Assembly (NCBI GenBank): GCA_020721225.1
Contig: DYNE01000011.1
Span: 1 to 56,076 of the forward strand
DNA from: Pelodictyon luteolum
GTDB taxonomy: Bacteria; Bacteroidota; Chlorobiia; Chlorobiales; Chlorobiaceae
DNA: 56,076 bases
Direction: 5' to 3'
Each line of letters opens with the position of its first letter. Positions within the stretch are counted from its first letter, which is position 1. Below, piece by piece: positions 20,212-30,723 of this stretch. Position numbers and translations under genes: made by a program. The notes under the pieces were generated by a model. The model worked only from the letters and a program-made list of their open reading frames with translations. It did no database searches and was not told where the DNA came from.

Positions 20212-21966
20212 TCACCTGGATGTTACCCTGAGCTTCTGGCCTGGCTGCAGTGATTTTTTCCTGCCGATATCGTTCCAGTCAGTAAGATCGCCGACACTCA
20301 CACCGTAACGATCGGCAATAGAGTAAAGCGAGTCGCCCTTCCTGACCTTGTGATATTTAACCTTTGCAGATGCATGTTTTCTCGAACCGGATTTGTCCGA
20401 TGAAGAACCGGTAATTTTCAGCTTCTGACCGGGTTTAATGTTCATACTGCCCTTCAGCCCATTGAGATCGGCAATGCTCTCGATGCTCACACCGAACTCC
20501 CTGGCAATAGAGGCAACCGTCTCTCCTCGCTCAACCCTGTGCATTTCCGATTTTTCCTTCTTCCGCTCTGCCTTTTTTACCAGGGGAACCTCTTTCTGAA
20601 CCGGCGGAGGAACTACCACCGAAGGCTCAGCGGGGGCATCATTTCCCGCAAAAACAACCAGCTGCTGACCTGGGGTAACACTTGGATTTTTCAGGTTATT
20701 CCAGCGAACGATTTCACTGACTTCACACCGGTAAAAACGCGCGATCATCCCGATATCCTGTCCCTGACGAACATAATGAACTTTCCGAACCTGACCATCT
20801 CCGGTTGTCTGACTCACAGGAGATGGAGATGCTGCTTCGAAACTCTGCAACCGTGCAAGAAGCTGCTCCCGTTCCATTACACTTTTCGACTTGTATGCAT
20901 AAATCTCTTTCTCCCGCCGCTGAAACTGCCCGATATATCTGCGCGGAAGCCTGAGTACGTTCGATGAATAATCGGAACCCGGTATAATCCCGAGTTTGTA
21001 CTGAGGATTGAGAAACTCGAGATCCTGCCTGGAAACGCCGATAGTCTCGTTAATCTGTTCGAAGGAGAGCATCTTCGATACACGCAGCGTATCGATGTCC
21101 TGATAGATATATCCCGGCTCGACAGGATGAATATTGTGCTCCTTGTAATAGTTCATGATGTAGTTCACGGCAATGAATGCAGGAACATACCCCCTTGTCT
21201 CTGCAGGAAGATAATCCCAGATAGCCCAGTAATCCTTTACTCCGCCGGCTCGTCTGATCGCCTTGTTCACATTGCCGGGTCCGGAGTTGTAAGCCGCAAG
21301 GGCAAGAAACCAGTCCCCATAGATTTTGTACAGGTCACGGAGATGACGACTTGCGGCAAGTGTTGCTTTATAGGGATCATAACGGTCTTCAACAAAGGAC
21401 GACGATTCGAGCCCGTACATTTTTCCGGTGCCATACATGAACTGCCACAACCCTTTCGCTCCGGCATGAGAGACCGCCGTCGGATTGAGAGCCGACTCGA
21501 CGATGGCAAGATACTTCATTTCAAGAGGAACGTTATACCGGTCCAGATGCTCTTCAAAAAGAGGAAAATAGACCTTCGTCAAACCAAGAATCTTGGCTGT
21601 ACTGTTCCGTCTGTCAACAGCATAGACTCTGATAAAGCCTCTGACATGTTCGTTATAAACCAGATTGAAGGGGGTTTTACGATCGAGAGCGGCTATTCGA
21701 GCGGCATATACCGAATCAGTGTACTGGGGAACGAAATGGGATGGAAAACCCGGTCTGTCCGGCATTTTCGCTGAAGCGGAAAAATACTCATCCTTGAAAT
21801 AGGTCGCATACACAAGACTGTCAAGGATTTCAGCTACAGACGATTTTCCGGACTGGAAACCGTCACTTGACCCGGACTCTTTTGCAATTGCGCAGTGAAA
21901 CGAGTTATGAGCAGACAACAGCACAAATAAAACCGTACATACTCTATATAAAAAACTGATATTCAC
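20212..21966 (-). CDS. mltD: Membrane-bound lytic murein transglycosylase D-like protein with three LysM domains
   Basis: Cleaves the glycan strands of peptidoglycan in the periplasm. The GTG-initiated 584-residue protein begins with a signal sequence (hydrophobic [19 protein letters not shown]). The SLT domain holds the catalytic glutamate in AIVESALNP, then [12 protein letters not shown] and [13 protein letters not shown]. Three LysM peptidoglycan-binding modules follow, beginning near [25 protein letters not shown] and [13 protein letters not shown], separated by Pro/Lys-rich linkers. The 191 nt between it and the downstream arsA contain no gene that I can support. Confidence 0.92.
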   Translation of the reverse strand: MNISFLYRVCTVLFVLLSAHNSFHCAIAKESGSSDGFQSGKSSVAEILDSLVYATYFKDEYFSASAKMPDRPGFPSHFVPQYTDSVYAARIAALDRKTPFNLVYNEHVRGFIRVYAVDRRNSTAKILGLTKVYFPLFEEHLDRYNVPLEMKYLAIVESALNPTAVSHAGAKGLWQFMYGTGKMYGLESSSFVEDRYDPYKATLAASRHLRDLYKIYGDWFLALAAYNSGPGNVNKAIRRAGGVKDYWAIWDYLPAETRGYVPAFIAVNYIMNYYKEHNIHPVEPGYIYQDIDTLRVSKMLSFEQINETIGVSRQDLEFLNPQYKLGIIPGSDYSSNVLRLPRRYIGQFQRREKEIYAYKSKSVMEREQLLARLQSFEAASPSPVSQTTGDGQVRKVHYVRQGQDIGMIARFYRCEVSEIVRWNNLKNPSVTPGQQLVVFAGNDAPAEPSVVVPPPVQKEVPLVKKAERKKEKSEMHRVERGETVASIAREFGVSIESIADLNGLKGSMNIKPGQKLKITGSSSDKSGSRKHASAKVKYHKVRKGDSLYSIADRYGVSVGDLTDWNDIGRKKSLQPGQKLRVTSR

Positions 21967-22090
21967 AGAAAATCCGGTATTAGGGGGGAATTTGACAAAA
22001 CTCTATCTTTCATTCTCGCACGGCAAATAAGTGTTAACATAAAAACAGTTCCCGATTATTACAATAAATAACGAGGTATTTCTGAACGGC

Positions 22091-22822
22091 TCAATAGGAA
22101 ACATCCCACAAAAAAAGACCGTTCGGCTCTGCAGGAACAAGCGGAAAGGTCAATAAACCCTCTTCAAGAAGCATACCGAGATCTTCCGGCAGAGCTCTGC
22201 CCTTGCCGACGGCAATCATCACGCCAACCAGATACCGCACCATCGAACGAAGAAACCGGTTTGCACGTATCCGGAAAACAAATGTACCGTCATCCTTTCG
22301 CCACACACACTCTTTTATCCGGCAAACCGAATTTTTTTTATCTGCCGGCTCTCTTGACAAAAGGCGAAAGTCATGTTCGCCAACCAGCAAGCCTGCGGCA
22401 GCCTGCATGGCACCAATATCAAGAACACCTTTTGAGCAGCCGGTGAACCTGCATCGCAAAGCGGAGGGTTCTTCAAGAAGAAAATACCGGTATTCCCGCT
22501 CTTGCGCACTGAACCTCGCATGAAAATCGAGCGGGACAACATGGGGATTTCTTACCCTGACAGTTACCGGAAGCAGCGAATTGAGCGCATAAGCCATTTT
22601 CGAAAGCTCCATAGCCGATCCTGTCATGAAATTCACGACCTGAAAACGCGCATGTACCCCTTTATCGGTTCTGCCTGCTGCAGTAAGGGAGATGTTCTCC
22701 TGAAGAATCCGGCCGAGCCGAGCTTCAAGTTCACCCTGAAGGGTTTGAATCCCGCCCGGCTGCCTCTGCCATCCATAAAAGTCACTGCCGTCATATTCAA
22801 CATCGAAGCGTATGTTCTTCAT
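22091..22822 (-). CDS. truA: tRNA pseudouridine(38-40) synthase
   Basis: Isomerises uridines 38-40 in the anticodon stem-loop of many tRNAs. At 243 residues it is of normal length. It shows the family N-terminus [14 protein letters not shown], the catalytic aspartate block [11 protein letters not shown], the FHARFSA motif and a C-terminal [12 protein letters not shown] segment. The ATG start faces the divergent alpha-amylase-family gene, with a shared intergenic stretch of about 140 nt that should hold both promoters. Confidence 0.95.
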   Translation of the reverse strand: MKNIRFDVEYDGSDFYGWQRQPGGIQTLQGELEARLGRILQENISLTAAGRTDKGVHARFQVVNFMTGSAMELSKMAYALNSLLPVTVRVRNPHVVPLDFHARFSAQEREYRYFLLEEPSALRCRFTGCSKGVLDIGAMQAAAGLLVGEHDFRLLSREPADKKNSVCRIKECVWRKDDGTFVFRIRANRFLRSMVRYLVGVMIAVGKGRALPEDLGMLLEEGLLTFPLVPAEPNGLFLWDVSY

Positions 22823-22960
22823 AACAGGGAAATCGCTATCTTTATCCGGTTATTTTTCACGGCACCTCCCGCGTATCGTTCCAATCCGGAATACATCGGG
22901 ATCAAAACATTACGGAGCCTCTTTTTAATAATAAGGGATTATACCCGAAATACCACTACC

Positions 22961-24877
22961 TTGCATACCACCCATCTTGAAACCGTCTTTCATCTTCTCC
23001 GGCAGCTCCCTTCCCTGCCTGAAGATCAGGCCTATTATATCCCGCAACTCTGGACAAGCGACCTTCCGGGAATCACCGCAGTAGAGCCTGGCAGATACTA
23101 TTCCGACATCATCGGTCGCATACTCGAACACCCCCGAACCGATTCTGCAGAAACAGATGAGAAATGCCGATGGAGCGAATCGGCCGTTGTCTATAATCTC
23201 TTTGTCAGACTGACCGCAGCATTCGATCATAACCTCGACGGAACGGTCGGAAAAGAGCCTCTGGAATGCGGCTTCAGAGAGACCGGAACCCTTCTCAAGG
23301 CAATCGCCCTGCTTCCCTATATAAAGAAACTCGGTGTAAATACAGTTTACCTTCTGCCACTGACAGCCATAGGCGAAGGAAACAGAAAAGGCAATCTCGG
23401 GTCACCGTATGCCGTCAAAGACCCCTTTGCAATCGATCCCATGCTTGATGAACCGGCACTCGCTCTTGCCCCGGATTTTCTTCTCAAAGCGTTTGTGGAA
23501 GCTGCGCATATTCTCGGAATCCGGGTCGTATTCGAATTCGTCTTCAGAACCGCTGCAATAGACAGCAGTTGGGTTACAACACACCCTTCATGGTTTTACT
23601 GGCTTTCCGGAACCACGGGCGACAACCGGTTCGGCCCTCCGTTCTTCGATCAGGAAACCCTGAATACCATCTATGAAAAAATAGACCGGCACGATCTCCA
23701 AAACCTTCCGGCGCCATCCCGGGAGTATACCGGCATGTTCGTGCCTCCTCCAGCCTCCCTGGAAGAACATGACGGCAGCATCGAAGGTATCGGAAAAAAC
23801 GGAGAGCCCTGCCATGTAGCAAGCGCATTTTCAGACTGGCCCCCTGACGACCGACAGCCGGCATGGACCGATGTCACCTATCTGAAAATGCACGATCATC
23901 CGAAGTTCAACTACATTGCATACAACACCATCAGGATGTACGACGCAGCCCTTGACGACCCGGATACCTTCAACAGGGAGCTCTGGGATACCATATTGTC
24001 GATCATTCCCTGGTATCAGGAGAATTACGGCATAGACGGGGCCATGATCGATATGGGCCATGCGCTTCCGGGCGAGCTCAAACGAATGATTGTGGCATCC
24101 GCACGAAAAAACCGCCCGGACTTTGCCTTCTGGGATGAAAACTTCGACCCGACGCCCGCAGTTCGGGATGAAGGGTTCGATGCGGTATTCGGCTCGCTCC
24201 CTTTCGTTATCCATGATCCGGTTTTTATCAGGGGACTCCTGAACTATCTCAACAAAACCGGTGTAGCCCTTCCTTTTTTCGGAACCGGAGAAAATCACAA
24301 CACGCCGAGAGTCTGCCACCGGAACCCCTGCAGCGAAACCGGACGGAATCATGCGATGTTCATTTTCACCCTAAGCGCCATACTGCCTACAATACCCTTT
24401 CTTCACTCGGGCATGGAGATCTGTGAGTGGCATCCCGTGAATCTCGGTCTCAATTTCGACGAAAACGACCGATCAAGATTCCCTGCCGAAACACTGCCGC
24501 TCTTCAGCGCCTTCAGCTACGACTGGGAAACGACAAACCGTGTCGAACCGCTCATCCGATATATCAGAACGATTCTCTCCATCAGAGAAACGTATACGGA
24601 ACTTATACGGTGCGGTGAAAAAGGCTCCATTGTCCTTCCCTACGTCACAGAACCGGAGCTGCTTGCCGTATTGCGGAAAAACGGAACCCGATCCCTGCTC
24701 TTTATCGGCAACAGCAACGGCGAAACATCCAGAAGCGGTGTCATCGAGTTTGCGTTCCCTGAAGGCACACTTTTCGACCTGATCGAGGAACGGAACCATG
24801 AGGTATTCGACCATAAACTCTCCATTTGCTGCCAGCCCGGCCAGAGCATGCTTTTTGAACTGCCAAAACAGAATTAA
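22961..24877 (+). CDS. Divergent alpha-amylase-family (GH13/GlgE-like) protein
   Basis: A glycoside-hydrolase 13-like TIM-barrel protein of about 638 residues. Recognisable segments are [47 protein letters not shown] with HPSWFYWL (as in GlgE-like enzymes), [12 protein letters not shown] with the expected nucleophile Asp, FWDENFDPT with the acid Glu, and GENHNTPR. Two usually invariant residues differ: the Arg two before the nucleophile is Met, and the third catalytic Asp of NHD is Asn. Substrate is therefore uncertain. The start is also uncertain: the frame stays open through truA, and TTG 22961 is the first plausible start after it. A PfkB-type kinase follows 55 nt downstream. Confidence 0.7.
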   Translation: MHTTHLETVFHLLRQLPSLPEDQAYYIPQLWTSDLPGITAVEPGRYYSDIIGRILEHPRTDSAETDEKCRWSESAVVYNLFVRLTAAFDHNLDGTVGKEPLECGFRETGTLLKAIALLPYIKKLGVNTVYLLPLTAIGEGNRKGNLGSPYAVKDPFAIDPMLDEPALALAPDFLLKAFVEAAHILGIRVVFEFVFRTAAIDSSWVTTHPSWFYWLSGTTGDNRFGPPFFDQETLNTIYEKIDRHDLQNLPAPSREYTGMFVPPPASLEEHDGSIEGIGKNGEPCHVASAFSDWPPDDRQPAWTDVTYLKMHDHPKFNYIAYNTIRMYDAALDDPDTFNRELWDTILSIIPWYQENYGIDGAMIDMGHALPGELKRMIVASARKNRPDFAFWDENFDPTPAVRDEGFDAVFGSLPFVIHDPVFIRGLLNYLNKTGVALPFFGTGENHNTPRVCHRNPCSETGRNHAMFIFTLSAILPTIPFLHSGMEICEWHPVNLGLNFDENDRSRFPAETLPLFSAFSYDWETTNRVEPLIRYIRTILSIRETYTELIRCGEKGSIVLPYVTEPELLAVLRKNGTRSLLFIGNSNGETSRSGVIEFAFPEGTLFDLIEERNHEVFDHKLSICCQPGQSMLFELPKQN

Positions 24878-24932
24878 ATCCTGAAATCATTATCTTCACT
24901 TTTTCCCTTAACCCTGAAACACACATACCATT

Positions 24933-25844
24933 ATGTCCATTCTCGTGGTCGGCTCCCTTGCATTTGATGATATTGAAACGCCCTTCGGCAGTTCCCCAGA
25001 TACCCTTGGCGGATCATCCACCTATATTGCCCTTTCGGCAAGCTACTTCACCAGCGACATCAATATGGTAGGGGTGGTTGGTTCCGACTTCACCGACGAG
25101 CACTTCAGGCTTCTCCACTCGAGAAACATCAACACCAATGGCATACAGAAAGTAGAGGACGGCAAAACCTTCCGCTGGGCCGGCCGCTACCACTACGATA
25201 TGAACACCCGCGACACCCTCGATACCCAGCTCAACGTTTTCGCCGATTTCGATCCCCAGGTTCCCGAGCAGTACCGTTCATCGGAGATTGTCTGCCTCGG
25301 TAACATCGACCCCGAACTTCAGATCAAGGTGCTCGACCAGATAACCGCACCGAAAATGGTGATCTGCGACACCATGAACTTCTGGATCGAGGGAAAACCC
25401 GAAGAGCTGAAAAAAACACTTGAACGCGTCGACATCTTCATCATCAACGACAGCGAAGCCCGTATTCTGAGCGGCGATCCCAACCTTGTGAAATCGGCCA
25501 GAATCATTCGTGCAATGGGACCGAAAATCCTGATCATCAAAAAAGGAGAACACGGCGCGCTGCTCTTTACCGACAACGGCATTTTTGCTGCCCCGGCATA
25601 TCCTCTGGAATCCATCTACGATCCGACCGGAGCAGGCGACACCTTTGCCGGAGGCTTTATCGGCCACCTGACCCGCTGCGGAACCATCACCGATCTGGAG
25701 CTGCGCAAAGGCGTGCTATACGGAAGCGCAATGGCAAGTTTCTGTGTTGAAAAATTCGGTACCGAAAAACTTACCGGACTCGACCTTCTGGAAATCGAGG
25801 ATCGTTATCAGAGTTTTCTTGACCTTTCGAGAATTGACGGGTAG
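24933..25844 (+). CDS. PfkB/ribokinase-family carbohydrate or nucleoside kinase
   Basis: ATP-dependent kinase of the ribokinase fold, 303 residues. The first signature is seen as LGGSSTYIALSASYF and the second as DPTGAGDTFAGGFIGHL, where the Asp of GAGD is the catalytic base and the preceding Gly-rich loop forms the anion hole. IIKKGEHGALLF matches the ATP-site strand-loop. The absence of sugar-specific features prevents naming the substrate; an adenosine- or sugar-kinase role is possible. It may be co-transcribed with the preceding GH13-like gene. A dispersed repeat begins 25 nt after the stop. Confidence 0.88.
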   Translation: MSILVVGSLAFDDIETPFGSSPDTLGGSSTYIALSASYFTSDINMVGVVGSDFTDEHFRLLHSRNINTNGIQKVEDGKTFRWAGRYHYDMNTRDTLDTQLNVFADFDPQVPEQYRSSEIVCLGNIDPELQIKVLDQITAPKMVICDTMNFWIEGKPEELKKTLERVDIFIINDSEARILSGDPNLVKSARIIRAMGPKILIIKKGEHGALLFTDNGIFAAPAYPLESIYDPTGAGDTFAGGFIGHLTRCGTITDLELRKGVLYGSAMASFCVEKFGTEKLTGLDLLEIEDRYQSFLDLSRIDG

Positions 25845-25868
25845 GGAGCAGTTGGTTGGAGGAGATCA

Positions 25869-26226
25869 GGAGTATCGTTCGCGGAGCGAACGGGAGTATG
25901 CTCGCTGTCGCATCGCGGAGTATAGCTCGCTTCGCTTTGCTGGAGTATCGCTTCGCGGGAGAAGATTGGGGAATTGGTTCCTGGTTCTGAGTTCTGAGTT
26001 CTGAGTGGAGATCGGAAGAACGTGCTGAGTGTTACGGGTTGGGTTGAAGAGGCTGGAGTTGAAAAAAACATAATTTTATGCCGCGCGGCGCGCTATACTC
26101 CCATTCGCGGAGCGAATGATACTCCCGGGCGTACCCGATCGATACTCCTTTTTCACTGGTTAATGGGAAATAATTTCAGGATGGTCGCGGGCAATATCAT
26201 TGCATATCTGTATTGGAAATGGAATA
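25869..26226. repeat. Dispersed repeat, copy 1
   Basis: The 212 bp from 25869 to 26080 match 35056-35267 in the same orientation with about four differences (two substitutions, two single-base indels, counted by eye). The match resumes further on, at a shared block with GGGCGTACCCGATCGATACTCC-like sequence near 26128-26150 and at GTATTGGAAATGGAATAA near 26209-26226. The first 80 bp contain four GGAGTAT words spaced 24-25 bp apart, and a TTCTGAG triplet repeat sits at about 25987-26004. This fills the 460-nt gap between the kinase and the symporter; I see no gene in it. Confidence 0.85.
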
Positions 26227-26305
26227 ACAGCCTCCGGAAAAGCGATAAAAACAGCGAGCGGCATGCCTGTATGCCATCCTGCAGAACAAAACAGCCGAAA
26301 CACCT

Positions 26306-28069
26306 ATGGAACAGTTCACCGTTCTCGATTATGCGTTCATTGCCGGCTACCTGATTCTGACGCTGGTAATCGGCCTGCTGTTTTCATCGCGAGCCTCTGA
26401 AAATGTCGGAGAGTTCTTTCTTTCCGGTCGCAAACTGCCCTGGTGGCTTGCCGGAACAGGAATGGTTGCGACTACCTTTGCCGCCGACACCCCGCTTGCC
26501 GTGGCGGGATTCGTCGCAAAAAACGGCATCGCCGGCAACTGGGTCTGGTGGACCTTCGTCTCAGGAGGCATGCTGACGGTCTTTTTCTTCGCGCGCCTCT
26601 GGCGGCGCGCCAATATCCTGACCGACCTTGAATTTATCGAATTGCGGTACAGCGGAAAAGCCGCCGCCTTTCTTCGTGGATTCAAATCCGTTTATTTCGG
26701 ACTCTTCATCAATGCCGTCATCATCGGCTGGGTCAACCTGGCCATGTTCAAGATCATAAGGATCATGATGCCGGAACTGAACCCTGAACTCACCATTATC
26801 GCTCTTGTCATCCTGACCACCGTATATTCCGGACTTTCCGGCCTTTGGGGAGTCTCCGTAACCGATGCCGTTCAGTTCGTCATCGCCATGGCAGGATGCA
26901 TCATTCTTTCGGTACTCGCCATGCAGCATCCATCCGTCGCTGCTGCCGGCGGACTCAGGCATGCGCTTCCCCCATGGATGTTCGACTTTTTCCCGGCTAT
27001 ATCCTCAACGCCGTCATCCGCTGACAGACCGGGGGCATTTGCCCTGCCGTTCGCATCGTTTGCCGCCATGGCTTTTGTCCAGTGGTGGGCATCCTGGTAT
27101 CCGGGGGCGGAACCGGGCGGCGGCGGCTACATTGCCCAGCGCATGATGAGCGCCAAAGACGAAAAGCATTCGCTCCTTGCCACACTCTGGTTCACCATTG
27201 CCCATTACGCCGTAAGACCCTGGCCATGGATCATTGTCGGCCTCGTAAGCCTCGTCATGTTCCCCGACCTGCCGGATGCCGAAAAGGAGGACGGGTTTGT
27301 CCACGTCATGAGGGCCATTCTTCCGCCCGGCCTGAAAGGACTGCTCGTTGCAGCTTTTCTTGCCGCCTATATGTCAACCCTTGCCACGCACCTGAACTGG
27401 GGTACAAGCTACCTCATCAACGACTTCTACAAACGCTTCATCAAGCCTGAAGCCGATGCGAAACACTACGTCATGGCATCGAAATTCGTAACGCTGCTGA
27501 CCGCACTCTTTGCGCTCTACATCACCTTCTTTGTACTTGAAACCATAACCGGAGCATGGGAATTCATCATCCAGTGCGGAGCAGGAACCGGATTCGTGCT
27601 CATCATGCGCTGGTTCTGGTGGCGCCTGAACGCCTGGAGCGAAATAACCTCCATGGTTGCGCCTTTCGTAGCATACAGCTGGCTGCACTTCATGACCGGC
27701 ATCACCTTTCCGGATTCGATTTTCATTATCGTCCTCTTCACCATCACAGCAACGCTTCTTGTCACCTTTCTCACGCCTCCGACCGAAGAGGAAACCCTCC
27801 GATCGTTCTACCGTACCACGAGAGTCGGCGGGATATTCTGGAAAAAAATCTCCGACGCCATGCCCGAAGTGGAATCGGACAAAGGATTCGCAAGGCTTTT
27901 CGCCGACTGGTTTCTTGGAATCGTTCTGGTGTACTCGGCGCTCTTCGGTACCGGTAAACTTATCTTCGGAGAACCGGGAGCAGCGGCAATCTATTTCATA
28001 GCGGCAGCCGTTTCCGGCTGGCTTATTTACAGCGACCTGAACCGGAGAGGCTGGAACAACCTCCAGTGA
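26306..28069 (+). CDS. Sodium:solute symporter family protein
   Basis: A 587-residue integral membrane protein of the SSS family with about thirteen hydrophobic helices. It has the expected pattern near the N-terminus (LVIGLLFSSRASENVGEFFLSGRKLPWWLAG), the TTFAADTPLAVAGFVAKNG segment of helix 2, and AAFLAAYMSTLATHLNWGTSYLINDFY in helix 8, where Na+-binding serine/threonine residues usually lie. The substrate cannot be told. maf and miaA follow closely (7 and 13 nt gaps), so it probably heads that operon. Confidence 0.9.
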   Translation: MEQFTVLDYAFIAGYLILTLVIGLLFSSRASENVGEFFLSGRKLPWWLAGTGMVATTFAADTPLAVAGFVAKNGIAGNWVWWTFVSGGMLTVFFFARLWRRANILTDLEFIELRYSGKAAAFLRGFKSVYFGLFINAVIIGWVNLAMFKIIRIMMPELNPELTIIALVILTTVYSGLSGLWGVSVTDAVQFVIAMAGCIILSVLAMQHPSVAAAGGLRHALPPWMFDFFPAISSTPSSADRPGAFALPFASFAAMAFVQWWASWYPGAEPGGGGYIAQRMMSAKDEKHSLLATLWFTIAHYAVRPWPWIIVGLVSLVMFPDLPDAEKEDGFVHVMRAILPPGLKGLLVAAFLAAYMSTLATHLNWGTSYLINDFYKRFIKPEADAKHYVMASKFVTLLTALFALYITFFVLETITGAWEFIIQCGAGTGFVLIMRWFWWRLNAWSEITSMVAPFVAYSWLHFMTGITFPDSIFIIVLFTITATLLVTFLTPPTEEETLRSFYRTTRVGGIFWKKISDAMPEVESDKGFARLFADWFLGIVLVYSALFGTGKLIFGEPGAAAIYFIAAAVSGWLIYSDLNRRGWNNLQ

Positions 28070-28076
28070 CATATCC

Positions 28077-28664
28077 ATGAAAACACCCGTACTCATTCTC
28101 GCCTCACAATCGCCAAGGCGCAAGGAGCTGCTCTCGCTGCTTGGCATGCGCTTCCGTACCCTGCCTGTCGATACGGACGAGACGTTCGATCCATTGAAAA
28201 CCATTGAAGAAAATGTCAAGGCAATCGCCATGCAGAAAGCCGAAGCAGCCTGGAACATGCTGCACGAACCGCGTGAAAACGTTATGGTGATCGGTGCCGA
28301 TACCGTCGTAGCTCTCGGCTCTTCGACGCTCGGCAAGCCCGGGAGCTACGAGGAGGCTCTGCTCATGCTGAAAAAGCTGCAGAACACAACGCACAAGGTG
28401 CATACCGGCTTTGCCCTGCTCACTTCAGGATATTCTTACAGCGAATGCGCAACAACCGCCGTGGAATTCGAACCGATGAGCGAGCATGATATCAAACGGT
28501 ACCTCGACCAGGTCAAGCCGTTCGACAAAGCCGGCTCATACGGCATACAGGATCCGCTCATGGCCTGCCATGTCCGGCGTATAGATGGATGCTACTACAA
28601 TGTTGTCGGGCTTCCTGTTTCAAGACTCTGTCTTGCATTGAAACGCTACTTTCCGGAAATCTGA
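28077..28664 (+). CDS. maf: Maf-family nucleoside triphosphate pyrophosphatase
   Basis: House-cleaning pyrophosphatase acting on dTTP/UTP or modified nucleotides. The 195-residue protein has the N-terminal [12 protein letters not shown] motif, the catalytic GADTVVALG segment and the [18 protein letters not shown] block that distinguishes the dTTP/UTP subgroup. It lies between the symporter and miaA on one strand with short gaps. Confidence 0.94.
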   Translation: MKTPVLILASQSPRRKELLSLLGMRFRTLPVDTDETFDPLKTIEENVKAIAMQKAEAAWNMLHEPRENVMVIGADTVVALGSSTLGKPGSYEEALLMLKKLQNTTHKVHTGFALLTSGYSYSECATTAVEFEPMSEHDIKRYLDQVKPFDKAGSYGIQDPLMACHVRRIDGCYYNVVGLPVSRLCLALKRYFPEI

Positions 28665-28677
28665 ACCAGGGCCTGTC

Positions 28678-29631
28678 ATGACATCGGACAAACGACAAAA
28701 ACCGGTACTGGTAATACTCGGGCCAACAGCTTCAGGAAAGTCCGCTCTGGCGATGAACATCGCCGGATATCTCGATGCGGAAATCATCTCCGCCGACTCC
28801 CGGCAAATCTACAGGGAGCTCACTATCGGCACGGCAAAACCTTCCGAAGTTGACCTCCGCATGGTACGGCACCATTTCATCAACGAAAAAACGACAGGTG
28901 AGCCATTTACTGCCGGTGATTTCGCTGAAGCTGCCAATGCAAGAATTCTCGATATTCATAACCGAAAAAAATATGCCATTGTTGCCGGAGGCTCAACCCT
29001 TTATCTTGAAGGCCTGATTAAAGGTTTTGGCGATCTTCCTCCCGGCGATCAGGAAATACGCAGCAGGCTGACCGCAGAACTCGCACTCACCGGCGGCGAA
29101 AAGCTGTTTGAACGGCTCAGAAGACTGGACCCCATACAGGCGGCGACGCTCGATCCCACAAAAACCCGGCGATTGATCAGAAGTCTTGAAATCATGGAAA
29201 TAACCGGAAAAACCGTTACCAGCCTTCAGGAATACCGCCGGACTCCTGCGTTCGACTACCGGATTGTCGGATTGTCGATGCCTCGCCCGATCCTCTATGA
29301 ACGAATCAATACAAGAGTTGACAGAATGATCACATCAGGACTTGTCGAAGAAGCTGAATATTTATATAAAAATTATTATTCTCTTCTGAGAACGGAAAGA
29401 AACAGCGCACTCAAAACTGTGGGGTATCAGGAGCTTTTCGACTTTTTCGAGAATAAAACCGACTTTGATCGTGCAGTTACGCTCATTAAACAGCATACCC
29501 GCAATTATGCAAAACGGCAGTTGACTTTTTTTAAAAATAGGCTTAATGTTACGTGGGTGGACGCTTTCGAAGAACATGCCACTCCGGATCTCCTGAGAGC
29601 CGCATGTTGCAGAGAGCTTGCCGCATCATGA
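28678..29631 (+). CDS. miaA: tRNA dimethylallyltransferase
   Basis: Adds the dimethylallyl group to A37 of tRNAs that read UNN codons. The 317-residue protein carries the P-loop [29 protein letters not shown], the [12 protein letters not shown] motif and the [15 protein letters not shown]-like block ([10 protein letters not shown]). A C-terminal [14 protein letters not shown] segment corresponds to the tRNA-binding region. Third gene of the symporter-maf-miaA run. Confidence 0.96.
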   Translation: MTSDKRQKPVLVILGPTASGKSALAMNIAGYLDAEIISADSRQIYRELTIGTAKPSEVDLRMVRHHFINEKTTGEPFTAGDFAEAANARILDIHNRKKYAIVAGGSTLYLEGLIKGFGDLPPGDQEIRSRLTAELALTGGEKLFERLRRLDPIQAATLDPTKTRRLIRSLEIMEITGKTVTSLQEYRRTPAFDYRIVGLSMPRPILYERINTRVDRMITSGLVEEAEYLYKNYYSLLRTERNSALKTVGYQELFDFFENKTDFDRAVTLIKQHTRNYAKRQLTFFKNRLNVTWVDAFEEHATPDLLRAACCRELAAS

Positions 29632-29777
29632 ATACATGTATACCGGTTACCTTGATAGAGCTGTAACATTCCTTTTCCGGCTGAACCCGACAGAATGGAG
29701 GCAGGCAACGCTGCCCCATTGATCGATGAAGGCAGCAGAGAATCCTGCTCTGCAAAGACCTAAACAGAAGTACTGCC

Positions 29778-30374
29778 ATGAAAAACTCGGTATCGTCCCG
29801 CAAGGAGCTGACCATTCTGAAACTCGAAGAAGAAGTCTTCGATTTCCGTCACTCCGCATGTTTCCGCCAAACAATCGAAACCCTGCTACTACAGGAAAAC
29901 AGCAGAAATCTCATTATCGATTTTTCGCAGGTCAAGGCCATCGACTCGAGTGGAATCAGTTCGATGCTCATTGCCCACCAGCTCTCGAACCAATGTCAGG
30001 GTCTGGCCATCTTCGTCTCTCTCTGCCAGCAGATCAAAGACCTTCTCAAACTCACCAATCTCGACAAACAGCTCTACATTTTCTCATCCATCAACGAAGT
30101 CATGACCCTTGTTGAACCTGCCATGAAAAACAAACGGGCGGGCAGAGGGAAAGCACAGATTCATGTCGATGAAGTTATTGACGACATTTGTGACGAACTT
30201 GTTCTCCTCGACGATGAAATCATCACCGTTGACAATCTTGACGCCGAGATAAACGACGATCCTCCCGAAAACGAAGATGAAACAGAGCCGGAAGTCGAAA
30301 CAAAGCAAAACTGCTCCCAGAAAAAACGTGGAAGACCGAAAAAACAGAAACCAGGAAAAAACAGCAGCGAATAA
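29778..30374 (+). CDS. STAS-domain protein (anti-sigma antagonist-like) with AT-hook-like tail
   Basis: Residues 1 to about 115 form a STAS domain with the phosphorylatable serine motif AIDSSGISSML, as in SpoIIAA/RsbV anti-sigma antagonists. A linker, then a very acidic stretch (about 135-180: DDICDELVLLDDE through ENEDETEPEVE), and finally a basic end with KKRGRPKKQKP, which has the RGRP core of an AT-hook. The acidic-plus-basic C-terminal extension doubles the usual length of about 110 residues. It would link partner switching to binding of the DNA minor groove; this is inference. An RsbW-like kinase is encoded at 11.1 kb. The 349 nt after this gene carry no supported gene. Confidence 0.82.
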   Translation: MKNSVSSRKELTILKLEEEVFDFRHSACFRQTIETLLLQENSRNLIIDFSQVKAIDSSGISSMLIAHQLSNQCQGLAIFVSLCQQIKDLLKLTNLDKQLYIFSSINEVMTLVEPAMKNKRAGRGKAQIHVDEVIDDICDELVLLDDEIITVDNLDAEINDDPPENEDETEPEVETKQNCSQKKRGRPKKQKPGKNSSE

Positions 30375-30626
30375 CACCCCTTCCGACCGGCATAAGCTCA
30401 TGCCCCCAATCTTTCTGACTACACCTTTTGATGCCGCACGACACCGGCAAGAACCTTCTTGTCAATAATCCGAACTCCGGGAGATTACGAAACCTCTCGG
30501 CAAACGGCATCGGCTCACCGCCCCGAAAGAATGAATGTTTTTGAATCAGCGAGGAGCCAAAAAAAATGCGCACATGAACAACCGAAACTGAAGGTTCTGC
30601 GTTCTCTGCCCTTTTATAAAAATGAA

Positions 30627-30656
30627 CGTTTTTTAACGCTTTGACTGTTAAAAACG
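30627..30656. other. AT-rich inverted repeat upstream of cfa genes
   Basis: CGTTTTTTAAC and GTTAAAAACG form a near-perfect 10-bp inverted repeat (one extra T) with a 9-nt spacer about 70 nt before the first cfa start. It may be an operator or a weak terminator. Nothing else is apparent in the 349-nt gap. Confidence 0.35.
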
Positions 30657-30723
30657 AAAGAAATCATTATCGCTGACCGGTTATCTGATTACAGCGTTTT
30701 AAGCCGATAAATCAGCTTTTAAC

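Noticed and set aside
25869-25948. CRISPR array
   Set aside because: Only the 7-bp word GGAGTAT recurs; there are no repeats of 23 bp or more and no cas genes.
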